A DNA stretch of 64,000 nucleotides. It comes from Ailanthus altissimus. Its lineage: Eukaryota > Streptophyta > Magnoliopsida > Sapindales > Simaroubaceae. How positions within the stretch are numbered: the first letter of the stretch is position 1; each line of letters opens with the position of its first letter. The position numbers were made by a program, and so were the translations under genes. Under the pieces are notes generated by a model, which was not told where the DNA came from, did no database searches, and saw only the letters and a list, made by a program, of their open reading frames with translations. Shown here one piece after another: positions 22,200 through 34,317 of this stretch. The stretch is from positions 18,759,501 to 18,823,500 of the forward strand of contig OX327711.1 in NCBI GenBank assembly GCA_946807835.1. Direction: 5' to 3'.

Positions 22200-25060
22200 T
22201 TTTACTAAATTCACAAGTCATCACAAATTCATCAAATTTTCTATACCACTGTCTAGGTAATTACTTTAATCCATATAATGACTTCTTCAATAAACACGTA
22301 TGCTCCTCTTTTTCGAGCTCTACAAAACCTTGTAATTGTGCTATGTATATTGTCTCTTCATACTCTCTATACAAAAAAAGTTATCTTTACATCCATCTGC
22401 TTTAGATGTAAATCAATGTTTGCATACATGATTAACAATATTCTAATGAATGTGTGCTTGATAACTGGAGAAAATATCTCATGTAAGTCTACTCCCTCTC
22501 TATGAGTAAAATATTGTGCAACTAACCTAACATTGAATTTTGTAGGCTCTACCTTTGGTATCCCCACATTAACCTTATACAACCATTTGCACCTCACTAG
22601 TTTTTTTTTAGGTCTCTTCACCAACTCCCAATTATTATTCTTCTTGAGAGAATTAATCTCTTCTTCTATGGCCTGCTGCCATTCATTTTTATTTTTACTT
22701 TTCATAGCCTCACAATATGTTCTAAGCTCATTAAATTCAAAAGTGTAAGCAGAATTAAAGGCGTGAGCAACCAAATCTGCTTGTGCATACTTAAATGACA
22801 GGTTAATTATTCTTCTTAACCTGTCTCTAGCTAACTGGTACTCATCAAGTCCCATTTTAGTAGTCATAGTCTTAATTTGGGTTGGCTTGGAGGAACTTGC
22901 CAGTGTTCTTGGCTCATCTTCAAGGATTTTCTTGTTGAAGTGCTGATTTGGGGCATATTAGATCTATACTTAGGTTCCACTTTAACTTCTATTGACTCGG
23001 GTGCTGAGTTTTCCTTTGATACAAGTTCTTCTTTCCTATTTTCTTAGGAGGCTTTCAACATTGTTGTCTCATCAAACATCTCGTCACGGCTTATGATACT
23101 TCTTTGTGGTGTTAACTCTTTACACCATACCTTATATCCTTTCACACTTTTAGGATACCCTATGAATACCAATTTGATAGCTCTAGGTTCTAATTTTTCC
23201 TCCTTAATATGAATAAAGGCAGGGCAATTAAAAATTCTGAGGTGGTTATACTTAATAGGGTTGTCAGACTATTTTTCTTCTGGTATTTTGAAATCTATCA
23301 CCGATGAGGTACTTTTATTAATCAAATAAACTGCAGTCATCACAACTTCTCCACAGGATGTCTTGGACATCTTTGTATTAATAAGCATACATTTAACCCT
23401 TTCAAGTAGGATTCTATTCATTCTCTTTACTACACCATTCTGCTGCAGTGTTGATCTCATAGTTCTATACCTTGCAATCACAAACTTGGCACAAAACCCA
23501 TCAAACTCTTTATTGTAAAACTCAAAGCCATTGTCAGTTCTTAGTCCCTTAACCTTTTTGTCAGTCTGATTCTTAACAAGAGCCTTTCAAGTCTTAAATA
23601 TATCAAACACTTGATCTTGTCTCTTCAATATATAAACTCACACCTTTCTCGAATAGTCATCAATAAAGCTAAAAAAATATCTAGCCCTACTATGAGTCGC
23701 TGTCTGAGCTGGTCTCCAAAGATCCGAGTATATGTAGTTAAAAGTCTCTTAGTCTTATGCTCATCAATACTAAACCTTACTTTATGTGCTTTTCCAAGCA
23801 CAGAGTGCTCACAAAATTGCAATGGTTGAAACTTATCCTCACCAAATGCCTTTTGACTAAATAACTCATTCAGGTTTCTTTCATCTAGGTGTTTTAGTCT
23901 AAGATGCCACAATTTAGTTTGCATATTCTCATCATTTATAGAGAATAATGTAGAACCACTTACAACATCTTTCTTCAGCACATAAAAATCTGTGTTTCTC
24001 ACCCTTCATTACAACCAAGGAACCTTTTAACACTCTTAAAACCCCCTCTTTCAATCCTGATGGAATATTCATTATAGTTTAAAGTCGCTAGTGAGATTAA
24101 GTTCTTTTTTAAGTTAGGAACATATCTAACTTCTGTTAACTCTATTACTCGCCCATCATGCAATCTAAGTTTTATACTACAAATTCTTATCATTTGACAA
24201 GCAACGTTATTACCTATTAACACTTTACTGCCACTATGAGCTAGAAATTTATAAATCAAGACTTGTGTAGGCATAAGTGCAAAGTACAACCAGAATCAAG
24301 AACTTATTGTTCAGTACTCTTACAGTTATTTGTGACTAGAATCTCTGTACTGTTATAGCTATCATCATAAGTGCAGCATCAACTTTATTCTTGTTTTGTG
24401 CTTTCTTATCCAAAAAGTCCTTTTATGAAGTGCCCATTTTTTCTTGTAGCAATAGCAATTTCTAGGAGTTCTAGACCTCGATATTGAGCTCTTTTTCTTC
24501 CAATCTCTAATTGAGGACCTTCCTCTTATAGAAATTTTTTTTGCATTGCCTTTAATATGCTTTTCAAATAACTTTAAGTTTAATGATGATTTCATATCGC
24601 TCATCATTAAACTCTTTCTACTGTAGAGTAACGTATCAACAAAGCTCTCATAACTTTTGGAAAGTGAACTTACTAGAATAATTGCCCTATCTTATCCTTT
24701 ATCTTGATGTTGATAGATTCAAGATCAATAATGATCTTGTTGGCCAACAATTTCTACATATAAAGAGAGTCAAGTTTATTCCAACGACCAATTGTCATTG
24801 TTTCATCTACTACTTTCTTCAGTATTTTATCACTCAATAATAGAATGATTGTACTGTGAGCTTTTTCTTAAATGTCTTTCTGCTTCAACTTTAGATTACT
24901 CTAACGTATTCTCTTCTTTACTAGATAGAGCTGCAATCTCCTCTAATACCAAGCCTAACCGTTGGCTCACTAACAACGCCTTAACCTTCATCTTCCATAG
25001 ATTGAAGTTATTCATCCCATTAAATTTCTCTACCTAATACTTGAGTGTGACCATGTTTGC
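22200..25060 (-). pseudogene. Copia gag-pol remnant (minus strand)
   Basis: Visible pieces on the minus strand are gag at about 24700-24365 (SSLNLKLFEKHIKGNAKK then a knuckle remnant), a pre-integrase block LWHLRLKHLDERNLNEL followed by CEHSVLGKAHKVRF at 24002-23625, an integrase piece with LQQNGVVKRMNRILLERVK near 23450, and the RT start ARDRLRRIINLSFKYAQADLVA followed by VRLVAQYFTHREGVD at 22867-22367. Catalytic regions are interrupted, so there is no working polyprotein. Confidence 0.8.
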
Positions 25061-25070
25061 TTAAAACCAA

Positions 25071-25082
25071 GCTCTGATATCA
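25071..25082 (-). other. Primer-binding site of the minus-strand copia
   Basis: The minus strand reads TGATATCAGAGC, one change from the usual TGGTATCAGAGC complementary to initiator Met tRNA, just inside the LTR edge at 25086. Confidence 0.75.
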
Positions 25083-25085
25083 GTT

Positions 25086-25737
25086 TGTTGAAGTAAAAAC
25101 AATAATTTCAAGTATATAATGCAGCAACAAAGCAATTAAGAGTAAACTAGATAGAGAAAGTAGAAGAAAACACACCGAATTTACGTGGCTTGGTAACTTG
25201 CCTATGTCCATGGTTGGTCAAGATCTCACTCTTTTATTATTAAATTACAAGGCACTCACAAAGTATGCATTTTTACAATAAAGAACTCAAGAATTCACAA
25301 AGAACACAATTCTCTCTTATAAACTAGTGGTTTCTTTACTAAGAATCACTAAACTCACAAAGATCACTAAGATATAACCAAAATATGTTTACAAGCCAAT
25401 AGAAAGCCTTTATATAGGCTTAGGACGACTTATGTTAACCTTAAAACTGGTGGGAGTCGAATTAAGAAGTCCTAGAACACTTAAAAAAGTGTTTAAAATG
25501 GGAGACAACTTTTCTGCACTAGCGTTGCAGCGTTCAAACGCCCCCAGCATTGCGACACTAGTCTTCTAGTGCTGTAGCACTATAGGTACTGTCTGCGAGC
25601 GCTACGGTGCTGCATTCTAGGTAGAGTTGCCTTCTTTTTTCGCCTCCTTTAGCGTTCGTCTTACTTCCTCGCATATCCAATGCATTTGGCTTGTTCCCTA
25701 AATTATATTACAATAATTTTTAATCTATTTTCTCACA
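25086..25737 (-). repeat. 5' LTR (652 bp) of the truncated copia
   Basis: It starts TGTGAGAAAATAG and ends TTCAACA on the minus strand, so it has TG...CA ends. It contains a TATA box (CCTATATAAAGGC on the minus strand, near 25406-25420) and a GC-rich AGCGCTG-type block at about 25510-25620, as in the related elements. The next bases TTTAC (25738-25742) are the expected target duplication, but the partner end is deleted. Confidence 0.8.
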
Positions 25738-25742
25738 TTTAC

Positions 25743-26130
25743 AATTTTTCTTTCGACTTTTTTTTTTGTCTTCTTTAATTCATAGCTAGTAGCCACAAAG
25801 GGTCTACTTCTTTGTGTCCCTGAATTCATAGCCACAAAATCTACACCAATATCTAAAAGAATCTACAACCATGTTCAGAAATAAAAATTAAGACTCATCC
25901 AACACGTAAAGGCTATTAATTTATAGGAGTTTTTGTACTATAACCAAAGTATAGAGAAGTTAGTTGGTTTACAAAATTTATTTTTTTTTTATAAAAAAAA
26001 GTTTAAAAGAAACTAGCAAGTGAGAGTAAAGAGCTAAGAGGTGTTGAGTAAGAGAAAATTTATTTTACAATGTTACAGTATAATTATCAAATGATTAATG
26101 TTGCACTTTTCATATAGTATTTTAAATGAT
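25743..26130. repeat. Host repeat block, paralogous to 36165-36424 plus 41565-41604 and 41745-41760
   Basis: The stretch shares TTCATAGC, CTTCTTTGTG, ATCTAAAAGAAT, CAACCA and GAGAAAATTTATT with the block at 36.2-36.4 kb. It then continues with TTTACAATGTTACAGTATAATTATCAAATGAT, split here as two pieces each under 20 bases: the first part matches 41574-41588, the second part 41589-41604. It is therefore the uninterrupted (empty-site) version of a segment that elsewhere carries a MULE and a SINE. Confidence 0.75.
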
Positions 26131-27365
26131 GTGTCAAATATTTATTAGATGATAAAATATTATAATATGTGATTTTAAAATTGATACCATTTCATCATTT
26201 AATGATCTAATACATCAATTTGAGATAAAAAAAATTTGAAATATTCTTTGAAAAGTATAGCATTACTCATGATAATAATATGTATATTTTTATCTTTTTA
26301 ATTATCATATTTTATTTATTTTAATTATCATATTATTTAGCAACTTTTACATATTAAACTTTTATATTGGCATAGTGATGTCCAAATTCCAAGACATATA
26401 TTTTAGGTTATTATTATGAATATTCTCTAAATTAGACTTAATTACACAGATACCTACTAGTTTACGAAATTAACAGTAATGTCTAACCATTAAGGAATAT
26501 TTTATGGGAGTTAACTAAAAAAAAGATATAGTTTCATCATTTTAATGTTATATTGTCAAAACACCTCTTATCTCGTGTCCAAACACTCTTATTTATGTCT
26601 AAATGCTTATATCTCTATCCAAACAAATTTATCCTGTATCCAAATAACCACTTTAAAATGAATAAAATAAAATAATTTTTTTTTTAAATATTATTGAAAA
26701 ATTTAAAATATTCAAATAACAAATTTTTTAAATTTTTTTTAGGAAAAGCACAAAAAAAAATGAAAAATGCGTTCTTAACCTCGACCTTTTTAGTATTGCC
26801 TTATTGACCGTCACCACTGGTGGTGCTTTACTTTCTTCTCTGGCACTGGTGAGAATTGCCTAAACGTGTCAATGATGGCCCATTGAAATGGCGACGATGG
26901 TGAGCACTGCCTTCGTTTTCTTCTCAACCTCGTGTCAGTGTTATTAGAGATCTGATCACTTTCTTCATGTTTAACATTAGATCTTGTAGCACTGACACGA
27001 GATCTTTTATTGAGTCGTCTTTGTGTTAATGCTAGTATAGATCTGGTTGAATCAGAGTAGATAGTGGAAATACAAAGGCAAGTAAGGTGAGTCCAGGTAA
27101 TGGTGTGAGTCGGAGTTTGATGATGACAAAAATTTCACGTTGTTAACGCTTTTTATCTTTTTGATGTTTTTGAATTTGAGTTTAAGTTGAGATTGTGCTT
27201 TGATTTGAATAATTTTCTCAGGAATTTATTTATTGGGATGGAAAAGGTTTGTTTAGGAAATGAGAAAATATTGGAAGAAATATTAAAGAGCTTCAGTTTG
27301 TCAGCCACATCAGCAGTGCCATATTAGCACGAGGTTGTAAAGTTTGTTATGCCATGTCATTAGTT
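26131..27365. other. Intergenic DNA, no gene seen
   Basis: Largely AT-rich. A more GC-balanced stretch at about 26780-27020 contains short GGTGGTG-type runs but no convincing ORF or known domain. Confidence 0.5.
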
Positions 27366-27563
27366 TGTTAGACAAATTGCAATTGTTGTTGTAACTGAAA
27401 TAATTTTCTGTTGAAAGTCTTTCAAGTGTAAAACTCAAGTATAAATTGACTTCTCATGTATATTATTAATAACAACAAATACAGAACATATGTATTTTTC
27501 TCTTATAAACTTTTGTTTATTTTCTTGTACTTTCTCACCAAACAAACAAGATTTGTGTAATCA
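27366..27563 (+). repeat. Probable short 5' LTR (about 198 bp)
   Basis: It begins TGTTAGACAAATTGC and ends near TGTAATCA, 6 nt before the primer-binding site AGGTATCAGAGC at 27569-27580. The left boundary is a best guess because no second LTR is available to compare. Confidence 0.5.
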
Positions 27564-27589
27564 TTATAAGGTATCAGAGCACCAAGAAA

Positions 27590-29115
27590 TGGCAAACAAC
27601 AATCCTTCTTCAACAAATACACTACTCTCAAGCACTAACTCAATTTATTTTTCATACAACTTTCCTTCCACCGTAAAATTGGATAGATCCAACTTTGTGA
27701 TCTGGAGATCTCAGGTTCTTACTATTGTAAGAGGTAATAGACTTGATGATCTACTCACTGAAAAAAAAAATCTGTCCAATACAACATATACAATCTGTCA
27801 ATCAAGATAGATCCGTGAATTTTGTTGAGAATCTTGAATTTGACAATTGGTTAAGACAAGATCAAAGCCTTCTTGGCTGGCTCTTCTCTACAATCAATGA
27901 ATCTATTTTGAGCTTGGTGATTGGAAGCAAAACAAGCTTTGAACTTTGGATTGCAGTAGAGAAGCAATTTGGGTTACAATCAAAACCAAATCTACACAAT
28001 TAAAAATGCAACTTTCAACCATTCAGAAAGGTTTGCTTTCAATGTCAGATTATTTCCTAAAGATCAAAGGCATAACAGATGAGTTGGCTACTGCTGGTTG
28101 TCAAATTGAGGATGATTTCATAAGACATCTTATTTCTGATTTAGGTTTAGATTATGACCCTATTGTAGCAATAATAATCAGTAGAGTTGGAAATATAACT
28201 CTAAATGAAGCATATGTTATGTTGTTAGCACAATAAAACTGAAATCAGCAAAACTTAAATGCATTGAGTGTTGACTTTAATAATTTTAAAGCATATTATG
28301 CCTTTTGAGACAGAGAAAGAGGAATTTTTGGGAACAACTTTGAGAATTTTAATTATGTGTTTGGTCGAGGAAGACAGTGGTATGGTAAAGGAATGACTAA
28401 TTTTGGAAATACTTTTGGAGTTGGTAGTCAGACTAATGTTCAATTTGGTAGGATTGGAAATGGTGCCGATAGAGGCTATTTTGGTGAAATAAATTTTGCA
28501 AATAGAAACAACAAGCTCATTTGCCAAATTTATGAAAAATATAGTCACTCAGCTGCTAAGTGCTACTATAGATTTAGCAAAGACTATGTGGCCAAAAAAG
28601 TAGTTGAAAGCTTCAACGATGGCTACAATCCTGGAAATGGTTGTAATGGTGAAGGTAATGTTGGAAATCATAATTTTGGTGTACTATAGGGTAATAAAAT
28701 GGCCTTTGTAACAGAACAAGAAGGTACAGAAGGAATGGCTTAGAATACTCAAATGCAAGAAAACCTTGATGGACCCTTAGATCAGAACTAGTACTTGAAT
28801 TCTGGAGCAACTCATCATCTAACATATAATGAGAATAATCTTGGCTCAAAAGTAGTCTTTCCAAGTGATGATAAACTCATTGTTGGCAATGGTACTGGTT
28901 TGCGAATTCTACACACTAGTAACTCTTGTTTTAGATCTAAAAACTGGTCACTTAACCTTAACAACTTGTTGCATGTGTCTCAGATTACTAAGAACTTTAT
29001 TAGTGTTTCTAGATTAACCATTAATAATGATATTTTTGTTGAATTTCATGATGATTTCTGTCTTCTCAAGGATAAAAAAAAGGGGAGCAATTTTGTTGAA
29101 GGGAATAGCTGTGAA
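27590..29115 (+). pseudogene. Copia gag and protease remnant
   Basis: Gag starts MANNNPSSTNTLLSSTN with the typical VKLDRSNFVIWRSQVLT block at about 27673-27720. It continues through a frameshift near 27800 and another near 27960 into SMSDYFLKIKGITDELATAG. The zinc knuckle near 28515-28565 is degenerate (CQIYEKYSHSAAKC; one Cys is Tyr). The protease motif is NSGATHH (28798 on) where the family has DSGATHH, so the catalytic Asp is Asn. Coding ends at about 29115 where the inserted sequence begins. Confidence 0.75.
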
Positions 29116-29123
29116 GGTCTTGT

Positions 29124-31240
29124 TGTTGCGGATTTAATATACGTGGGTATATACATAGGCTATTGTGTTTATTACCTAAAATACGTATCATATACATATT
29201 AAACGCGGTCGAGGCGTAAAATTTGTAATAAATACAATAAATAAAATATATTAATCCCATTAATATATTAATAAGCTTAAGAACTCACCTCAACGTGTAA
29301 CGTTATACACGTATATCATCAGAGTCTACATGGAGACCAACTCGCTGGCAGTTCTAGTCACCAACACGGTATGCTTGGTGAACTAGAACAACAACCCTAT
29401 ATTCAGCACGAGATTAACTCTTAATCTCAAAAATGACCAAGTGCGTGTTTTCATCATTTTCTCTAAAAGGATAAGGAAATAGAGATTTGAAGCAATCCAC
29501 CATTACTTCAATTGGAACATAAAGAAAAATAATTACATTTTTTGCTTTTTTTTTTCTTTTTCTTCTTCTTTCCCTCGGCTCCATTTTCTCTTTTCTCCAT
29601 TTCTTTCTCTCGATTAAATCTCAAAAGTTGCAAAACACACACAATTAATTTAACACCTTTTATATCTCACACTAATAAAATAATAATATTATATATTATA
29701 ATATTAAATAAAACACTTTTATAAAAAAAATAATATTATTATATTAAATAATAAAAAAATTAAATAATGCTTGACAACTAATAAGCATTATTTAATATAA
29801 TAATATTATATAATATAATATTTTATTTGAGATATTTTAATTATTTGACAATTAAATAATCAACGTATGAAATAATCATTTTATCCATCATGAATAGCTA
29901 CCAAACATACTCTTAGTGGGTCCTATCAAATTCCACACTTTGGTAAACTCAACTGAGGGTCCATAATGCGCCACGTGTCATTATATAATTAGTAAATAAT
30001 AATTATTGATTAATTATTGTATTTAACACTTAAATACAGACATGCATGCATTCCCGTGGTATTGTTGAATATTGCTGGATTAAACACTTTAATCCTGCAC
30101 GCTGCTCCAATGCACAACGAGTACACTCCATATCGCAGGACTCCTTAAGTCTTACGCCCGATTCGTTAAATGGAACTATTCCATGAGTCTATGAGCATTG
30201 CCTCACGCACACATCACGGATATTACAAATCAATGCGTTAAACCATACAAGTTGAGGTTACAACGTATATATATAGTCCTTCCGTCATGATATCCTAGAT
30301 GTGCGGGGATATAGATTATCACCGTCAAATTCTCTAGTGCTCATCTATGTCTTATCTCCATATTCGTATCTCACAGAACAATATGTGCAAACTCATTTGT
30401 CATATTGTTCTACCTTGGTAGAACTCTTTCCAGATTAATACTTGTGGCCATAAGATTTTTTTGAGATACAGTCGCGAAGCATCTGGATATCAAACTCTCT
30501 ATGCGAGCTGACTATTCCCATATCTGTACACACCGAACTCCATAAACATCGGACCATACCCAACGACACCCAGTGGTTACACCATGAAAGGTCTGTGACA
30601 GCGTGGAACCAAAGTATAGTGGATCACTTACAAGCCCACTGTGGCACTCAGGTCAAAGGACCACATATACTACTTAACTCGAGAAGACCCTTCGTTGACG
30701 ACTTACACAGGGTGTCTATCGGAGGCCCTCGTGAGTATATCCTATATCTAGTCCTAACTAGATACTTATATGTCAATACGAGCTCCAAGCTCATAGTCGA
30801 CTAGGAATAACCATCTATACCATATAGGTACGACATATGCTAATCTATATATAAAGGTATCTACCGATAGACTCGCATCAGTAGAAATAGATCAGGGACA
30901 ATTATTCGAGAACATATTTACGCAACTAGCATTTTCTGGCACCCGATTATAACTCTTGTAACTATGCAGTTACTAGTATATTCTCAGGTCTATGTCCCAT
31001 TACAGACAAGGCTCTAACTCTTGGATCTTCTGAGTATTATAACCAGCTAACACTTAACTGTGCTAACATTTAGCATTTATATCTCTTAACGTGACTAACT
31101 ATTTGCCTTTATCTAAACTCATTTAGATCTGATCTGAACTCCTTCAAATCATACAATGTCTGTAATGTTACATTGCATAATACCATATAAATGAGTATTA
31201 GCGATTTGATAGGAATGTACACTTGTATAAATTAGATAGA
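29124..31240 (+). repeat. Dispersed non-coding repeat R, copy 2
   Basis: Colinear with 6975-8935 (see the anchors listed there). It has replaced copia sequence after the pre-integrase region. It has no coding capacity. Copy 2 extends further left (29124-29380), with less clear similarity to copy 1. Which class of element it is remains open; it may be a large LTR or a non-autonomous derivative. Confidence 0.65.
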
Positions 31241-31316
31241 CTATGTGGGACCTACTAACTCCTTAGTCCACTAGCTGGGTGACACCTCAGAGTCACTAGC
31301 ATCCCAGCACAGAATT

Positions 31317-31495
31317 GCATCTCATGCACGACCCCCAACCATGTCAAATCTGAGATCTCATCCCTTATAGGCCTTTAAGGTTCGATGGTTGTACCCATCG
31401 GGCTGGCCAGCCTGATGGATACTGGTCTTGAACTCGTAAGGCATATATGAAATAGTTCCTAGGTTTAAGCACTATGGAGGTCGTGCATGAGATGC
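31317..31495. repeat. Inverted repeat with 17-bp perfect arms
   Basis: GCATCTCATGCACGACC at 31317-31333 is the exact reverse complement of 31479-31495. Similarity continues outward imperfectly (CCAGCACAGA against TCTGTGGCTGG), enclosing a 145-bp loop. The local sequence is GC-richer than its surroundings. Confidence 0.9.
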
Positions 31496-31560
31496 GTCTG
31501 TGGCTGGACGCCAATTGCTGCGCCCTGGTGGACCACAGGCAGAGGGGTGGGCCCCACCAC

Positions 31561-34268
31561 TGTCACGCCCCAGACCCAAAAGATCTGACACACGACATCA
31601 CTTACATTCATTCAATAATACTTAAACATTCATTTTAATTTCTTTCAGAATTATAGCAATTGAATTATGACTGGGACAATTAGTAAACCGGAGATACGCA
31701 GAGTTTTCTCAGAGATTAACACTCTACTACGTCACCAGTAGCAACTTTGTTACCGGAAGCCCAGAATATATTCATTGTAAATTCTTACTTAAAATCAATC
31801 CATTACTACACTTGGTGAAACTTAAACTAAGTCCAACCACACACAATAAAATAATACATAGGTATTTATTCACTAGGGACAAATCAAATATCTTATCCCA
31901 CGTGTCCCCAAATGAAACACTTAGCAACCTAACAACTTAGGGAACCCAAGGAACAGCAGAAGCCTTGCCAAATCCGCTAAGCACACATGTACCTTATTTA
32001 CCTGAAATCACCATAAACTATAATGAGTATAAAACTCAGTAAGCATACTAGTTTTTCATATATCAAATACAAATACATATATGTACACAATGCATATGTA
32101 TGATATGTTGTTATCAATCAAAATCATAATCTTATCAAATCACATATCATGTAAGCGCTTACACATTCTTTCAAAACACATAATAGGAATACCATTACTC
32201 GACTACTACTTAGTAGGACTTACATATCACATATCACATAATGAGCCAAATGTCACTCGTAGGTGACATACCGTATGAGAGGAATAGTACAAGTGAGGTC
32301 TTTAAATCACACATATATAACGCTTATGCCCGAAGGTAAAAGCCAAACCCTCACCCTGATCATCGGTGAGTCCTCTCACATGTACCAATACGCCACCACA
32401 CGAATGTGATGACTCACACTTCCTTTTGGTACCAATAGGATCCTCCCTACATACGGAACACATAACATATACCAATCCCAAAGGAAAGGCCACACATAAA
32501 GGCTCCACAAATCACATAAAATGCCTACTAAGTTAACAGTGAGTTCAAGTACCCTCAAATCACAAAATATTTCTCATGGACATATTACACTTCAAAAGCT
32601 TTCTTTGTTAAACGCATCTTATTTTGGAAAGCTCACTTTCAAAAACACATGTATGTCCATGCTCAATGTCAATGCTCACATTCATAAACATATATTCACA
32701 TTTCATATCAAAATATACTTTGACATATCATAAACATATTCTTAACCCTATTTACAAAATCATACAAAACAATTATTATGTTTATTGTGATTCCAGTAGT
32801 AAGTCTAGTATACTTACCTCTTAGCACTTACAGCTACAAGGCTTAAATCTCCTTAACCTATCAATGGAGATCAATCCTTTCATAAGCCTCACAATTCACA
32901 CAAATACTTAAATAGCTTACAAAATTATACACAATGCATTTAACACATCAAATTGGTCTAAATACTTGATTTCTCAAAACTTGTCATTCTGACCACTTAC
33001 ACTTAACAAAATTTTCTAATACATCAAATGATGTCCAATTACTCCAAAATCAGAATGTATTAATCTTGACTCATATATCCTTCCTATATATGAATATTAT
33101 ATCAAAATTCCTACACAATCCATTCCATACACACCATTGAATCCAAAATACTAACCTGACAGGATCAAGATACTTACTGAACAGTATTCAATCTCCTAAT
33201 TTTATAAAATCATATACTAACTCAAAAATTATAAAACTACCATATAATTACTCTTGACATATATCTCAGTCCATGATAAATATTTGGCTTCCAAATAACT
33301 GCCAAAAGTATTTTAAAACTATTTTATTCCATAGCTTTAAAAATCTGTTAATCAAATACTGTAATGAGCGGATATACTTTAGAAAATCATAACATTTCAA
33401 CCACATTGATCCAAATTCTTAATTCCGAGTATATCATATTAGACATATAAAATTATCATATTCCACAAATTCATAATTTTTAAAGATCATTCAGCAGGTC
33501 AAAAATTATTTTCCACTGTATCATACTGTTTACACAGGAAATTTCCAGAATTCCAGGGTCATTTTGGTAAATTCACTACAAATTCAATTTCCGAGATTTT
33601 CAGTCGATTCAAAGTCTCAGATGATCCTTAACATGTCTAATTTCATATACTAAAAATTCAAAACCAGAATCGAATCACAACAATTTATAAAATTCCTAGA
33701 TCAAGAGACTATCAATCAGAAATTTTACAATCCATCATGATTTATCAAACTATCTTATAAATCATCATCAATTCTCAAACTATCATACGAAATACACATC
33801 AAATCCTCAATTATACATATTTCCAGAAATCAAAACTTAAAGAAATTAACATAATTAACACCAATAAATTAAGAAATAATTGTGATATACCTCTTAAGAT
33901 CCAAAAATTCCAATTTCTTCTTCTTCTTCTTCTCTTTCTCTCTCCTCTATTTCTCTCTTCTCTCTCTTAAAATGGGTAGCTCGACCTAAAAATGGTAAAT
34001 TAGGGTTTAAAAGTGTATTTTTATACTAAGAGGCTAATTTTTGGTATTTACGAATTCACCCCCAAAACTTTCAAAGTATAACAATTTGGTCCCTAAAATA
34101 ATTCCAAAGTCTTGCAAATAAACCCAATACTAATAGTATATCCTTAACCTATAAAAACACTACTAATAACAATATATAAATCAATGATCACCCACATACA
34201 AATAAAATACGTATATTTATATATATAAATATACATATTCTTACCGGTTATGGATACTGATTACTACA
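31561..34268 (-). mobile_element. Ty3/gypsy solo LTR, 2.7 kb, with 5-bp target duplication
   Basis: On the minus strand it runs from TGTAGTAATCAGTATCC to GGGTCTGGGGCGTGACA. The ending GGGGCGTGACA is classic for plant gypsy LTRs. The 5-bp direct repeat ACCAC flanks it exactly (31556-31560 and 34269-34273). No internal gypsy sequence remains, so LTR-LTR recombination probably removed it. No ORF inside is believable. Confidence 0.88.
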
Positions 34269-34317
34269 ACCACAGTCTATAACCAGCTTCTAAAGCAACA
34301 AAGATAATAGCCAACAA

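Larger units (their letters stand above)
22168..25737 (-). mobile_element. Truncated Ty1/copia retrotransposon, minus strand
   Basis: Read on the minus strand, the order is LTR (25737-25086), primer-binding site, gag, protease/pre-integrase, integrase and reverse transcriptase. The element breaks off inside the RT region near 22168, where similarity to the copia at 45132-50707 ends abruptly (after the match to GACGTATGCGTATACTTCAAG). The RNase H part and the 3' LTR are missing. Coding pieces are in different frames with many stops. It belongs to the same family group as the 45-kb element by colinear protein and DNA similarity. Confidence 0.85.

Noticed and set aside
32081..32824. Several 60-70 aa ORFs inside the gypsy solo LTR
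   Set aside because: They are short, overlap on both strands and sit inside a non-coding LTR with defined ends.
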